Assembly: GCA_029207755.1 (NCBI GenBank)
Contig: JARCOQ010000011.1
Span: 25,113,712-25,177,711 of the forward strand
Direction: 5' to 3'
Origin: Chamaea fasciata
Taxonomy: Eukaryota; Chordata; Aves; Passeriformes; Sylviidae
DNA length: 64,000 nucleotides
Each line of letters opens with the position of its first letter. Within the stretch, counting starts at the first letter, position 1. The translations under genes and the position numbers were made by a program. The notes below the pieces were generated by a model that had not been told where the DNA came from, did not search any database, and was given only the letters and a program-made list of their open reading frames with translations. This document shows positions 1-14,590 of the stretch, in pieces.

Positions 1-3000
1 GGTTAATCCCACAGTGAAAGTAAAGTGTGCTTAGCACTGCTGCCCCTGCTCCCCCATTGACGACGGGGCTGCCGCCGCCAGAGCAGCAGAGAAGTGCTTG
101 TAGCTTCCTGCTAGGAAAATACCTTTGTGAGGCTGTTTGTATATGCTTCCTTCTGTAAACTTCAGATAGAATTCACTCGATCCCATGAATGTGGCTGCGT
201 GTTCTGGGGTGGCTGTTGTGAACAAAGACCTTTGGCTATTAAATACAATGAGAATTTATTGTTTACCGTCTATTTTCCTGTTTGTGTGTGTGTTTCTAGC
301 AACAAGTATTTTCATAAAGGATTCATTTTCCTGTAAGGTTCTCAAACTTAGCAACACGTATTTGGCAATTCAGTAAAATCTGTGGGAGGAAGGCGCTGTA
401 ATGGAGACGTGAGGCATTAGTGAAGGACCCTGTTCCTATCTTCCCCGTGCTAATAAAAAGAGGAAAGAATTTGGTAGGTGTGTGGCATTCTTAAGGTTTA
501 TAGCTGGAATTTGTTTTTTGAAACATGAAGATTATGGTGCGTGTTAAATTTAACCCATTTTCCTTGCGCCCCCCAGCACCTAAGAGAAGGTTTAGTGAAG
601 GAAGACTGAACTCACCGTGCTGAGGTTGCACTTTCTGAGGCCGGAGCAACGTGTTATAACAGAAATCCACGTTGATGAGAGCATTTCAGTCGTGATGCAA
701 AAATGATCTGGAATCTCTGGTATGTGCCAGTGGCAGGAGCTGCGCTCCCCGGAACGCGTGTGAGGCTCTGGCATGCGGGCGTGCTGGGAGTCAGGGCTCA
801 AGGACACACTGTCAGCCCGCACAGGATTTGGTAGCAGGTTAAATCCAGGAAAAAAAGGAGAGGGAGAACTTGAGATTTTTCTCTTGACCGTTTTAGTAGT
901 TCTTTGAACTCGCTTGTTTCTGAACACTGCTTAGAGCATTCCAAGGGTTTTAGGATGAATGAAGGTATTTACACCCATTATGGGGATGAATGTGTATATA
1001 TATGTACATTCCTCGTGACTTGTGAGGTGATAGCAAACCTCTGTGATTAAATATGGGAAGAGTAGGACCCTGAATGAGGCCCACAGGAGATAAAATTGCC
1101 AAGGGAAGCTACGATTTATTGTATTGATGGAGACTGTCCTGACACTATTGTACCAAACAGACCCCACCTTGTTTTGGTTTTGGGACACTGGGATGTGTTG
1201 AGATACTGCAGTTTGGAACCAGCAGTGAATTCCATACACCTGTTCTGCATGTCCATGTCTTCTTGCCACTGATTAGGTTTCTTGAATTCATGTTTTAAAA
1301 AAAATCTTTGTGACCTCTACCTTGTTTTTTGACTAAGTGCTCTAGTGATTTTAACATAAGCACCTAAAATAAAGACTTTATCCTTTGTCTGGCATAGCTA
1401 TTTGTATTTGGGATGGTGAGCTCACTTGCTGTAGTTCTACATTACCAGTCTGCCAGTGACTGAGTAACTTGATGACAAATGTAGATCCCTGTTACAGTAT
1501 CAGTTACAGGTCCGACAGCTGGTGTATAATGTTTTACTGCACTACGTTTCTTTTCCTATACTGGCTCTTCCTAGAGAGAATAGTGACTTCTGAGAGTGAA
1601 TTGCCCTTCTGTTAGCTGGTCTGAAAATCCCAAGTGTCTGTGATGTTAGATAGCTCCGCATTTCTGCATTTTTTTAAGATCAGCTTTCTGTTACTCTTCA
1701 GGAATTCTTAGTCCTTTTAAAACCTCAATGATGCTTCAGTATTAATGCTGTAAGCAGAATGCAGTCAGGGATTGTACAACTGCCTTTTGCTTATTATTAG
1801 CCTAAGTACTGGGTCTGCAGGTGGGAGGCTCAACCCACTACTGTTTGTCATAAGTAGTAAATTACTAGTAACAGAATGACTTTCCTTAATTTGATCAATT
1901 CAAGAAGTGTTCAAAAAAAGCCTTAAAGACTAATGTACCGTGACATATTCTTAATAATAAACGTGTCATATTCTGCTCAATTTAGATGAAAATGGATAGC
2001 TCATCTGTTAGTTCAGACCAAGTATTCTTTTGAGATTTCTGTACCACTAATGTATATCTGTGAGACGGGGGAAAATCAGAGCAGCTCTTCAGCTTCAGAC
2101 TTAAAGACGAAAGTTGTAACGAGTTGAGGTTCTGATGGAAATAATGGTAAATCTTGTTCTGTACTTCCTTGAGCAGAGGATGCTGGGGGTAAAGCAGCTG
2201 GTAGTTGTGCTGAATTTCATATTACTAACTTCTGACTATTTAAAACTGTGGTGGACAATGATGATGACTTTCTGCAGAGCTGCAGCACTGACATGGATGT
2301 GCTGTGCTCCAGCAAGCTCTGTGAGCTGTAAGGTATCTCTGGCACCGGTGGGATGGTGAGGGGCAATCTGTGATTTAGATTACTCATAGCAGGGCTTGAT
2401 GCAGCAACACCTGGGAACGCAGAGCAAGATTAGAGAAAAATCTTATGGTTGAGGTTTTATCTGGGGTAATGGAAAAAAAAATAGTCCAGATTCATAAAGA
2501 ATGAGGGAATTTCCTCAGTGAGCACCAGGAGGAGGATGGGATGCTGAACAGGTGTTTGGTATTGTGGGGTTTCTCTGTAGCATGCACCACTGCTCATGTT
2601 CTCATCAGCAGGTTAAGCCTCCCCTGAACACCCTGGCTGTCTTTCTGTACCAACCTGGAGTTATGATTAGGGACTAGAGAGAGAAAATGGGAGGAGGAAT
2701 ATGTTCACATGAGAGTGACTGGGAGCGTGGTTTTTTTTCTACATGGGTCTATTACTTTTTGGAGTCTTTATAAAACTTGTTGCATGGACATGTCATCTTC
2801 CTCCCCTGCCCCAAGAGTAATATGCCATGGTGTAGGTGGAGAATAATATCAGTTTAACTTATTTTTTACACCAGATATTTACATGTCAAATGATGACAAA
2901 GTGTCCTCCCCTTAGAAACTGGGGGACAAATGCAATCTGCTTGAATCTCTGGGACCTGTGAAGCCTTTAGCTGGGAGAACAGCTGGTGTTAATGGGTACG

Positions 3001-6000
3001 TGTTTGTCCTGATTAACTGTGTCCTGCATTGTTAAGGTGGGTATCTGTGTGGGCTCTGTGCTGCCAAAATGTGACCAGACTGGGTCAGAATGTAAATATT
3101 AAAGAACTGAGATTGTGCCGTACTTTCGGTGATAACGCCTGGGTGTTCCAGCTTATGCACACAAACCGAGTGTGCCTCAATGGAGCTCCCCTGGGAGTAA
3201 AATCTGGTCAGGCCATGTGTCAGTTATATCATTCAGGTAAAATTGAGCACAACTAAATTTGACTGGGAAAGCTTTTTTCTTGCTCAAGTCCTGTGCTAAT
3301 GCAGTCAGAACCCTGCAGGCAAGCTCCTGCGTTTGCTGATATTCCGATGTTTCTGCCTCCACTGTCAAAGAAAAGTTGCTGTCAAGCCATGCTGAATTTT
3401 TCGAATTTATTTATATACATATATACTGTATTTGTATATTTGACCTCGACTCAGTGTAACGTTCTTTGCTTTGTCAGGATTTCTATGAATTTTTCTTGCA
3501 GTAGGCAAAGCGAGATGCACGACCAGGAAAAGCTGAAGGCTGTCAGGTCATGTGGTGGTAAAATGCTTTATATTTATGAAAGGTACTGTAGAAAAAACAC
3601 TCCAGAGAATTAGCCTTTCTTGTAGTTTCAGTCTTTTTATCACTTGCCTTTCTTCCACTTGAGTTATGAGATGGTTTTCTTATATTTGAAGTACTTGTAT
3701 ATTTTGTTCTCACCTGTTTATTGGAATTCTGTGTGTGAACTGAACTTGTACCTTTTCCCCAGCCCCCCCGAACTGCTTACTGTTAAGGTTATTTTCCCCA
3801 CTTCCATATGCTAACCAAGCCCATTTCTTGAAATTCAGGTTTACATATTTTAGGATGCAAGGCTAATTTTTTTCTGTGCCTTTCTGAAATACTTTAAGTT
3901 TTGAATTCTAGCTAGAATTATAAATAAAAAAAAATCAGAGAAAATGGTAGGGGTTTTTTTTAAAACTTTCTCCCCATAAAACTGAAATCCTGTGGATGGC
4001 TGTTGCTAAAGATTGTTACAGTCAAAAAGATTTTGTGTAACCATACTCAAAGATAAGCTCTGCTTTGTTCATGATGAGTTTATTGCTGCTGCTCTGCTCT
4101 GAGCTTCTACAGTGGCTCTACCCCCTGTTGTTAAGTGGCAAACAGGTTGGTTGTGCCAAATGAACAATTCTGATTCTTCCTTTACGTGGATTTCTTATCT
4201 GTGTTTGAATAGACTCTAGACTCCTGCACCTCTAAAGTTTGGTAAGTGGTTATGGAAATTAATTTCTCTAAGTGTAACAAGGGAAAATGAAACTTCAGGT
4301 ACATGTGACATGAAGCTTAAAAGTTGGTTTGCTTTCTGCTGCTTGTCTGTTTAAGTTTTTTTGCTTGACTGGAATTTTGTCATCTAAAGGATGTGGAAAG
4401 TTCGCTTGAGCTTCAAGGGTTTAATTAGCTTCATTGGAGCTGTGTGTGCTTGTATCAATAGGGAAATATAAAGAAGCATGACTGTCCCCTTTTTAATTAA
4501 ATACAAACTTTGCATTAAAAAAAATTTTCAGTTTGCAGGAATTTATTTTCCTTTATTTAGCTCGTCCTGGTTCTTATTATTGGCTTGTATATATTTCCAC
4601 AGCTTTCTCTGAAGCCCCTTAATAATACTGCTCATACCTGAAAGCTGTAGTATCAAAGTCAATAGGTGAAATATTAGGAAACTTTAATTAACAAAGACTT
4701 GCAACTTATTAATGAGTCACTGGTGGGACTGGGGCTGGTGTCTTTTGACTTCATCCGGGGTGGGAAGAGCATCTGTCCTGCTGGCACCATGCCTTGAAGC
4801 CTGCCTTTCAACCAACACTTCTGGGTTTGGTGTAGTTTTAAGTGCTGTTGGTTTCCCAATTCATAAGACAAGCTGTTCAGTATTTAACTGTATTTATTAT
4901 TATCAAAGACTAATGCGGTTTATTGAGAATAATTTTCATCTTTCCATTGCCTGAATGATTTGGCAGAGTATGAGCAGGAGCTTAGAAGGGTGAGGATTCT
5001 GAATTAAATTGGATACAGGCTACCTGAGTGCTGGCGACCCCACCAGATTGTCCTCCCTGTGTAAACAGAACTTTGTTTCACCTTCAGGCTGTGTTACAAA
5101 CTGTGCCCCACTTCAGACGGGCAGCAAACCCCAAAGGCTTTCCCTTTTAAACCGTTTAATTGGTAAGCTGAGTTTTCTAGCTGCAGCAGGTGGCACGTTC
5201 AGCACAGCATTTTCTGTCCAGGTAGAGACTCTTTGTCTTCCCACCCTGAAGGAAACAAACACCCCTAGTACAGTGCATTTAAAGATTTGTTTTGTTTTGG
5301 TTTTTTTTTAATTCATTGATGCTTTATTATCATTGGAGGTAAAAATCAGATACCTGGAGTGGGAGAGGCTCTTTTCCTGTTAGGTCCTGGCTACCAAAAA
5401 TACTCAATCAAAAATGGAACAATGACTTGACTTTGTGTGTGTGGTTTCTTTTCTGCTGGTGAGCTTCAGATCTTTGTTTATTGTAAATTCCTGCCTATCT
5501 CCAGTTAGGAGAAGCCTTCATAGGCAGCATACTGTCTTCATTTTCATGAAGCAGTTCAGAAAAGTAAAGAAATCCTGAAAAATGTACTTATTGCTCTGTG
5601 AAAGTAAGGGACGGTGTAAGAAAACTTCAGCTTTTTCTCCTGATGCTGAAGAGTTACGGGCTGATAGGGTTTGTGTGGTGGGTTTTGGGTTGGTTTTCTT
5701 GTTTACTAATGTGGTTTAAACACCTGGATTTGGTGAGCAGGATGATGATAATAACGGGCTCAACTTTCCTCCTCCATGAGAAACCTCTCCGGCAGCCCTC
5801 CAGAGGTGCACCCTTGCGGTGGCTGCCCCGTGTGAATGCCTGGTCCTGAGTCCCGGGCTGGAATGGGAGATCTCTGTGGAGTGCTTTCCCACAACAACAC
5901 AATGAGCCACTTTGTCGGCGCAGCAGCGTCAGCCCGGAGTCAGGTTAGCGGGGAATGGCGACAGCAGCCGAGTCTGTGTTGCACAAAGGTGTGCTCAGAC

Positions 6001-6065
6001 CTTGTTGGAAATGGGATTTGGTATGCAGCCTTTTCAAGAGCTGCAGATTGATATGATAGATAGCC

Positions 6066-6127
6066 TTTTTTTTTTTTTTCCCCTCCGCTTCGTAGTTTAA
6101 TTAGGGGTAAAAAAAAAAAATTACCCC
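6066..6127. repeat. Facing T14 and A12 runs with inverted-repeat arms
   Basis: A run of 14 T (6066-6079) followed by CCCC is faced by GGGGT plus 12 A (6104-6120). A second pair of arms, GGGGTAA (6104-6110) and TTACCCC (6121-6127), flanks ten A. The two pairings compete for the same GGGGT element. This is seen directly; any structure formed in the DNA or in the intronic RNA is inference. Confidence 0.8.
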
Positions 6128-6900
6128 CACCCCATTGATTCCAGTAGATTCCCCATTGCACGAGAACTCCAGGAGAGATAACCAAGGTCTTTGTGGTATT
6201 ACTGCAGAGATTATTATTTGAGAGAGCAGAGTTGAAGGGGAGGGTATTTATCAACAAATGCCGTGCTTATCAACCTGTAACCATGATTAATACTTTGGCT
6301 ATTAAATGGAGGAAGAAAGCAAATAGATGAAGCATACCTGTGCCTTATCTGACTTTCACCTTTGTGCAAGAAAGTCTCTTTGCATAGAGGTTCTGCCCGT
6401 GTCCCTGGGCACGTTCTTGGCCTTGCAGCCCTCGTCTGGGGGAGTTCAGCACTTAATAACTGTATTAAGTGTGTGCAAAGATGTACTCTAGTGCAAATGT
6501 TTGCAGGATCAGGGCCCAATTTGTAGGCAGGTGTAGGTCTGGACTGAAGGGAATTGTTTCTCCTCACACAAATTGCTTCAAGCAGACAGCAGGTTATTCC
6601 AATTGTGTTTAAACTTACTGAATATCTTGCTAAGCCGTGTGAATTTTACTTGCAAGCTGCTTTTGTCAGAGGCGGTGCAGAGTGCAGAGAACCTGCAAAG
6701 GGTGATCATTTAGTTAGGAAGTGTGCAGTGTTATCTCTGTTGTGTAGAATGGCTTTCTGCACTTAGGGGACCAGTTTGTGCTCTGGGTGGAGGGAGGGCT
6801 GTTGGGTTACTGTCATCCTCCTCTCCTTGCCCTGGCAATGGGGGACTACAGCTGGGAGAACTCCGTGCTTTCCTGCTGACCTGTGGAGAGGCGGATGTCA

Positions 6901-7130
6901 TCAGAGAATTACAGGGTGGTTTGGGTTGGAAGGAGCCTTAAAGCTTCTCATTCCACCCCCTGCCATGGGCAGGGACACCTTCCACTATCCCAGGTTGCTC
7001 CAAGCCCTGTCCAGCCTGGCCTTGGACACTTCCAGGGATCCAGGGGCAGCCACCGCTTCTCCGGGCAACCTCTGCCAGGGCCTGAGCAGCCTCACAGGCA
7101 AGAATTTCTTCCTAATTATATAATCTAAGT
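6901..7130 (-). mobile_element. CR1 LINE fragment, 3' end, 5'-truncated
   Basis: The + strand shows the reverse complement of the avian CR1 3' region. It has GGTTTGGGTTGGAAGG near 6916, then CCATGGGCAGGGACACCTTCC, TTGGACACTTCCAGGGATCC and finally AAGAATTTCTTCCTAAT. The element is therefore in minus orientation, with its 3' terminus at the left. The copy is about 230 bp and diverged, with no open reverse-transcriptase frame. CR1 elements are non-LTR retrotransposons that are typically truncated at the 5' end on insertion. Confidence 0.92.
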
Positions 7131-10100
7131 CTGCTCCTTCTTTGTCCCCATCCTGTTTCAAGTGACTTGTGGTCTACTAGAAAAGCGCAGAGATGCTGAG
7201 TGCAGTTGGGAGTGCGTTGAACAGCTGGCAATTAAACAGCACCCAGAACTGTCTGAACTCAAATGGCTCTGAGGGTGGACAAGCAGCAACAAATCAGTTT
7301 GAAATGTTAATTGCTGCTTGTATTTTTGGAAGTGCATAAAATGATTTCCCTTGAAAAGAGAAAAGATTTTGAAGTAGTTGCTATTTTAAAGCCAAGTTGG
7401 GCCAAAACCAACAACACTAAAAAACAGGGAAAAAAAAGTAATTGGCCACTATTGTGCGAGAAGAGTTAAACTCAGCCTATGGCTGCTTGGAAGAATTACT
7501 GTGAAATAGTGTGAGAATTGTGGGCTTGAAAACTCCTCTATTTTTGCAGCTACATCCCTCGTGAGTCCCTTAATCCATTTCGGAGGAAGGTGAGGAAAGA
7601 AAGGTGTGAGAACAAAGAAGGAAAGGAATATAAATAACAAAAGTGACTAACTTAATTTTCAGATTGAAGAAAAAAAGCACAGAAAAACCCACATGGTGAG
7701 GGTGACTTGTATACAGGTTGTCTCTGCAGCCTGCTCTTCTGCCAGCAGTGCAGGCTGTGGCCGTGGTGTGCTTGCATGTTTTGGAATTGATTTTTGAGCA
7801 GCAGATGAATTTGCTGTTCTAATACGATTTGCAGAAGCGAGAATGCTGTGGAACCATTGGATTAGCTTGTCTGCCTGTGGCTTTCTGCTCAGCCATAGCT
7901 AATATAAGCCTAATAAAAATTTTGAAGGTCTGTTTCACCCCGGTGTATTTTATTCCCTTAAATCCAGTTCCACTCGGTTTGCACGTGAATGTGATGGCCT
8001 TCAGGCATTGCGCACCCCAGGCGTGGGTGGTGGTGGGAGGGGAGGGCAAGCTCGCTTTTCCTCCACGAGTTTTCACAAGATTTCCCCCTGGAAGACCAAA
8101 GGGAAAAACCCCTTGTGGGGTGAAGTTTTCCTTTGGTAAAAGACTCCTTTGTGTGCCAGGTTGCTTTATTCCAATATTTCATCAGAGCTATTATCTGCTG
8201 ATTAGTTGTACTTGCCTTGTGAAATAAGACACTCCAGCATGATGCAGTTTGACCTGACAGCCCCATTCCTGATGCTCATTTCTGGTACATGTTTGAAGTT
8301 ATTTGGTTATTCCATTTCTTCCCGAGGTAAAGGTAGGAACCAATTTTCAATAGTTTTTCTGTTCCTGAATGACAAACATTTCCTATGAGGGATGTGCAGC
8401 TGGTTACAATGCCGATTTGTTGTTCTTTAAGATAATGGAATTTCAAGCCTGGAAAATCTGAGGTCAAATTTTGGGTCTAAATAAATGCGAACTACTGAAA
8501 ATCTTCATATCATTACCCTCTGGATTGCTGCCTTGGGAATCTAACACCAGTGTGGGGGGACAAACAGTGTTAACTTTCCTTGATCCTGTGTAGAATTGAA
8601 TACTGCTGATGATTCCATCTTCAGAGATGGAATGTACCACGCACATTGAAATGTGTTGTCGTTTAAAATAATCTAGAGGGGAATAAACCCACTGATTAAT
8701 TACAGTGGTTAAGTTTTGAGAGGATGTTTATGCTTTTCGGCTTGCTGGAGATAGGATCCAGCTACTGTGGCCTTGTGTATGTGAAATGGCACAGAGAGCA
8801 AGCAGCAGGCATTTCACTACCTCTTCATAAAATGCCAGTGGATTGTGTGCACGTATTCCCTCTAATCTGTTTTCTTTAGTCATTAGAGATTTTTAGAATT
8901 GCTTGTGTTTCTTCAAAATCGTTATGAAGAAGGCCGTCTGTTTGGATGCTTCCAAATTAATCTACCGTGTTTGTAATTAAACAGAGAAAGAATGTGTTCA
9001 GGTTTCAGTGGCGCTTCAGACGGATGTGATTTAACTAAACTAATGAAGGCACATCAGACAAGACAAATTCCAGACTGTTTGTGCCTTGACCAACCATCTG
9101 TACACATACCTCCAGGTACTGCTCATGTCTCAAGAGGCTTTTCTACATGAACAATTATTACCACTCCTCTTTGAATTGGAGTGGCAAGCCATGGCAGGAG
9201 TCTCTTGAAAGCAGCTATATTTACCACTCTGCTTTTGATTGAAAATATAATTGTGTTATGTGTGTTTTAATTAATCCTGAATTTCAACGTGTGTTATACA
9301 AAATGCAGTCGGCAAACTGGGCAGTGTGTGAGTTCTCTCGTCTCTTGCACATAAATTCCAGCATCAACAGGAATGTGCAGAAGGAGCACTCCTCATTCAC
9401 AGCCTTCCTAGTGGGTAATAGACCCATTTTAAACTCTTAGTGTCTGAGAATGTGTGTACCAATAAGACTGTGTATACATATTCTCCTTGTATAGACGAGC
9501 AATTTTTTTCCCAGTTGTTTTTCTTTCTTATTCAAAAGATTATTCAAAACTGCTCTGCAAAACCGCCCATTTCTTCAACTATATAATGACCAGCACTAAC
9601 ATGATTTGACATGCCAGACTTTGATAGGGTTCTTCAACTGCACATAAAATGTCCTGAAAAATAACAAATAATTTCAGGGCTATTTCTCTTTATGGAAGAA
9701 GAGTAAGATATGCTGCAGGTAATGGTTTCTGTGAATAATAATTTTTTTTTTTAAATTCTCATTGTGTTTTACCATGTATCTTTTCCAAAGTGAATTTTTG
9801 TCTAGAAATACTTGAGTCTTTTTTCAGGGCCTGTGTTTCTAAAGATCTGTGTGCCCTCTCTCTGTGTGCCAGGTGGATCTCCCTGTGACATGAACCTGTG
9901 ATTCCATGCATATTTTTTAACCATTGCAAAGCCCTTTTAAGCAGTTCCTCCTTCCTCTTGTCGTGGTTATAACAACGCAAGTGTTTGAGGGTTGGTGCTG
10001 TGCAGTGGATGGGGAACCCTCCTGTGTCCACGTTGGCTGTGCAGGTGATGCTGGAGGGTTTGGGCTGGCCATGCTGTTAGGATGGCTGTTAGGTTTGGAG

Positions 10101-10511
10101 GGTGCAGATCAGATGTCACAAATCCTTTCCTTTCTGGGTCAGAGAACTGCCAGTTTTGTGAACGTCCTCACTGCAGAACCTGGTTCTGCCAGAGAAAATG
10201 TCTGGCTGGGGGGAGAAGCAGTTGTCTTGTGACTGGTGGTCAGCAGGGCACTTATCAACAGACTTTGGCTTTTGATAACACCAGAACTGGCCTTGCCCAT
10301 GGCTGTAAAGTACTAAGGAAGCTCCTGCTGGGTTGGATTGTTTCTCTGGCCAGTGCAACAGCCTCTGTGCACGAGGAGCTCACCCAGCCTGTACAGCATG
10401 GTGGAAGAGGGGTTCCTATGGTACGTGTGTTAAAGTAATGTTAGACTGTAACCCTGCGTGTGTACCATCTGTGTGTGAACTTTGTCATGGGGAAGTGGTA
10501 AAGGGTTTGTG

Positions 10512-10524
10512 TTTTTTTTTTTTT
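10512..10524. repeat. T13 homopolymer
   Basis: A run of 13 T lies in the 5' intron, followed by AGG. It resembles a polypyrimidine tract plus AG acceptor, but no exon is recognisable downstream. Confidence 0.85.
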
Positions 10525-12115
10525 AGGCTGGAAAGAGAAAGTTCTTCCATTTTAACTTTATACTGTGTACGTTTCAAGAAGTTTTTTATCAAGGCTAGAA
10601 TTGAAGGCAGGGTAGCTTCTTATTCTTTTTGCAGCGTGTTCTATTCAGAACACCCTTAAACATGCACTGCAGGAGTAAAATGTGCGTTTAGCACTGAATT
10701 TGAGTTGTATGTTAAATAAACCTGGGTACGTGGCTCTGCTTAGTATTGAAAACTCTCTGTCCTTGTTGTAGTACAACTTCTGTAATTCCAGATGATTGTG
10801 ATAAAAAAGCAGAACACTTTGTTCAGGAGCTTTTAATGGTCTGCTGCAGGGAAATAAAAATCGAGTCTTTGGAAAGAGCAGTCACAGGACTCAATATTCA
10901 CAACTCCTCTTGCTTCTGCCAGCTTCTCTGCATTTGTCTGCCATGGCTGGAAGAGGTTCTTTGGCTTTGTAAAAGACAGAAGGTAGGAAGAAAATCACAG
11001 AAAGAAAAATGTTCTTGGCTTCCAGCCTTATAAATAGCATGAGTGAAACCTTCTAGGAAAAGTGGAATTGGGTATCTTGATGTGGTTCACATTGCTGTTG
11101 GAATTTCAGGAAAACTGACGTAACCTGTTGGGTCATGTTATTTGACCATACATGGACATTGGGTTTTAGATAGTTACGCTTTATTCTTCTGTGTGTTTTA
11201 ATTTTCTCTCTGGTGCCATGTGCAACTAATTTATGTATTACTAATTCACATATTGAATTAATTTAAGGAAATGGAGTCATCTCAGGGATCAGTAGAAGGC
11301 TGCGGTACTGAATTGAAAATCAAGTTTGCAACAGTAATGTGTGGACATCAAAAGATTTGGGAGTTTTGTTTGGGGACAGAGACATCAAACTTGGATGGTT
11401 GTTTCTTCCTTGATCTACAGCAAAGTAGAAAGCTGTGATTTCCATATTCCTGGAGGAAGCTAGACAGGGAGATGCAGCCTCTCACTCCATGTTGGCGTTG
11501 TTGTGACCTGTCCCAGCCAAACCTAGGGAATGTAGACGCACAGGAAATATCTTTTTAAAATTTAAATATAGTCAGCTTTCTAGACAAAACCCCAAATTTG
11601 AGTTAGTACCTGAAAAAAAAGGCTGTGGGTTAGTATTTGGCAGTTCATCTTTTAGCTAAGGAAGAATTCTCGTATCCTGGAATGTGACCTGGCTCTTCGA
11701 GTCGTGTCTGGTGTTCTCTTCCATCGATGTTCCCAATCTGCAGGAAGAAGAAACTGTTTGTGTTCAGCCCTCACTTTCTTTGTATTAATCAGCTTTGCAT
11801 CCCCTGAGGGAGGAGGAACACTAGGCTTTAGGAGGGGTGTGAAAGCACGGCTAATAAATCTGTTTTAAGTAGGATGGGTGAACAAATAAGCTCAAAAAGC
11901 GTGTGAGGCCTGTTTCCAAAGGGTTTGGCTTTGCAGTGAAGTCTGCCAGTCTCCTGGTAGATGTTTTAACTCTGCCTGGAGTACATCTTTGTGAAATACT
12001 GCCAAAAATTCCTGCCAATGTCTGTGCCGTGTAGCCAGTGCCGCTGCTGGTATCATCTCTGGTGGGGTGGTACCAGACCTGACAAATAAAGGAAGCCCTT
12101 TTTATTTCTGTTTTC

Positions 12116-12130
12116 TTTTTTTTTTTTTTT
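12116..12130. repeat. T15 homopolymer
   Basis: A run of 15 T lies inside a longer pyrimidine-rich stretch in the 5' intron. No target-site duplication or retroposon body was recognised beside it. Confidence 0.85.
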
Positions 12131-14590
12131 GTCTCTCTCCTTTCAAGTGAGGCTAATGTAGACACGGCTGTAGTGACGAACCATTAATAAAGCAAAAGGA
12201 ATGTGGCTGCAACACTTTAAATAATGACACGTAGCAAATAAATGTCAACATATCCGTTGTTGTGCCTGGAATGGAAATATTACTAGGAAAATATGTTGCT
12301 TCAAGCTACACTATGAGGTTTTTTCCTCAAGAAAATAGTATTACAGTGATGCTTAAACTCTTAAAGCTCGACTTTCAGATTCAGACTAAACGAACGTGTC
12401 ATTTGTTTGGAGATTGGGATTTTGTTTTATATGTGTTTAAAATAGCTTCTGTGAATGTTTTGTTCCTTACAAATCAGCTCTAAATGTGAATATATACATT
12501 TGCACACACAGCAACTATAGATGCATAAATAACTGCATGTATAGCCAGAGTAGTTGGAGGTACAACTGGCTATTGACTGAATCAGTGTGTTTTCAATGAA
12601 AGCTGTTCATTCATGTGCTCTCTGGTGTTCATTATTGGGCTCTTTCAGTCCTTTTCTTAATCCCAAGCAGTGAAGAAATGGTTCAAAACCTTACAAATTC
12701 TCTTTTTTTTTGTTTGTTCTTTTTAAACAAACAGAACCTCCAAAAAGTGATGTCTCACTGCCCCACTCCTCCTCCTCCACCCCCAAATCCCGACACCTGT
12801 GAATGTTGTTGTTGGGCTTGGATCTTTCTCGAAATTAAAACCTGCAACTGTGAAGTAACGAGAAGCAAAAGCTTTAGGATGTACCATCCTAACAACTACT
12901 GTATCTCAGGCTTCTGGAGAGCTTCTGTCCAATAACTGAGTCTTGGATAAAAGGAGGGGTTTAATTTAAAGGTGGATGAAAATACATTGCCTCTGTTTGT
13001 ATCTTGGTGAAGTGCTGATTAGAAAAGTGGTGTTTTCTCACAGATGAGAACAGTGGAAAGAGCTGTGAGAGTCGTGCTGGATTTGATGCTGAGTTAAATT
13101 AAAATGCGAGTGGCTGGGGTTCACATTGCCAGGTTTGCATATCTTCTGAGAAACAAATGTACTTTCAGTTTACTGGTTCTGCTTAGATGTGAAGGGGTCT
13201 GTTTGATGACAGTGAAACGACAGATGTGATTCAGTCTGTGTGGGCACTGCCATCTCTTCTAAATCACACAAGCGCTCCTCCTCCTCAGGACATGGAGGAG
13301 CAGCTCTTGGTCAGGCTGATGTTTCTGATCAGGAGGCCGTGCAGGTGATGGGATTGCAATGAGCTCTGGAAGAGGTTGATGAAAATCAAGACAGTGTATT
13401 TTCAACAGTGTATTTAAATGCATAATTTAGTTGTTGAACTAAAAAAAAAAATTGAAGTCTAGCAGCATTTGGGGGTGAGGGGATATGAGATTTGCAGCAT
13501 CCATGGAACGGGATGCTCTGACCCTGGTGGGGCTCAGTCCTTAATCCCCTCTGGAGCAGCTGTAATAAACTTCTGGTTTATGGCTCTCTAGTCGTGTCCC
13601 ATGCTCTTTGCCAAAAATTCCCATTTCTGTGCTCGGGTGTACTCTGATCATCTTGTGCTCGCTGGTCACCTACGCTGCCACCTAAGTCACGGCATATTTT
13701 TTTTTCTAACTTGAATTTGGGATGTACATGAAATTATTTAGGATGACTTTGGGATTCTCTGGCGTGAGGGGTACTAAGGAGGCTGCTCACCACTGGACAT
13801 GTGAGGTTGTTTTGCTTAGCAGTGGTTGTGCAGAAGTCTAGATAAGGTATGTGATGAGATCATCCGTTTTACTCACTAGAGCTGTGTTACTGCCCCATAA
13901 AACCAGCATGATGATACCCTTAACACTGAATTAAGGCTTGTTTTTACAAGGCAGCTTCTCATGGTTTTACTGATACTCACGGATCTCATCAGTTAGCTGT
14001 GAAAGGGGGAGGGTGTGCTGGAAGTGATGTGTGATTTTTCACAAATCCTTACATGATGTCATCATTTTCTGTTGCCCTTCCTAGGACGGGGCGTTCAGAA
14101 CATCAAGGATGTGCTGTCCCTCCTGCTCCCGCAGAAGTCTTAATCCTTTTGGGTCATGATTAGTTGGAAGTCAGGTGTCTGGTCTTTGTTTTGTAGTGGC
14201 AGTTCACACTGTTTACAGGGCCCTAGAAAGAAAATAAAGGTGTTTGGCTTTGAAGTGTGCTTATTGAGTGAAATTGCTGTAGCATCCAAGAGCTGTGGCA
14301 GCAAGCAGGATGGGGATTTAAGAGCAAAACTCTTAAGTGTCTCAACCTGCATGTTTCAGCAGTGGGGGCTGAGATTTATGAATCTGGGGAAGAGTGGAAA
14401 TCTGGCTCGCTGGTTTTTGGAATTCTTGCATGGAAACTTGACTTTCCACGCTCTTGATCTAACAGTCAAAACTTCGTTCAGAGCCTTGAGCTCCTGTGCG
14501 CCTCCTGTTACAAAAGCAGGGCTCCTGCTTAGGCTCCCGAATGGCAGAACGACCTTCTGAAGTACAGCAGGGTTTTTGCAGGGCCCTTAA

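Noticed and set aside
9096..9125. ACATACCTCCAGGTAC as part of the next FNDC3B exon (VPPGY)
   Set aside because: It lies upstream of the first coding exon, and the flanking codons do not match the family.
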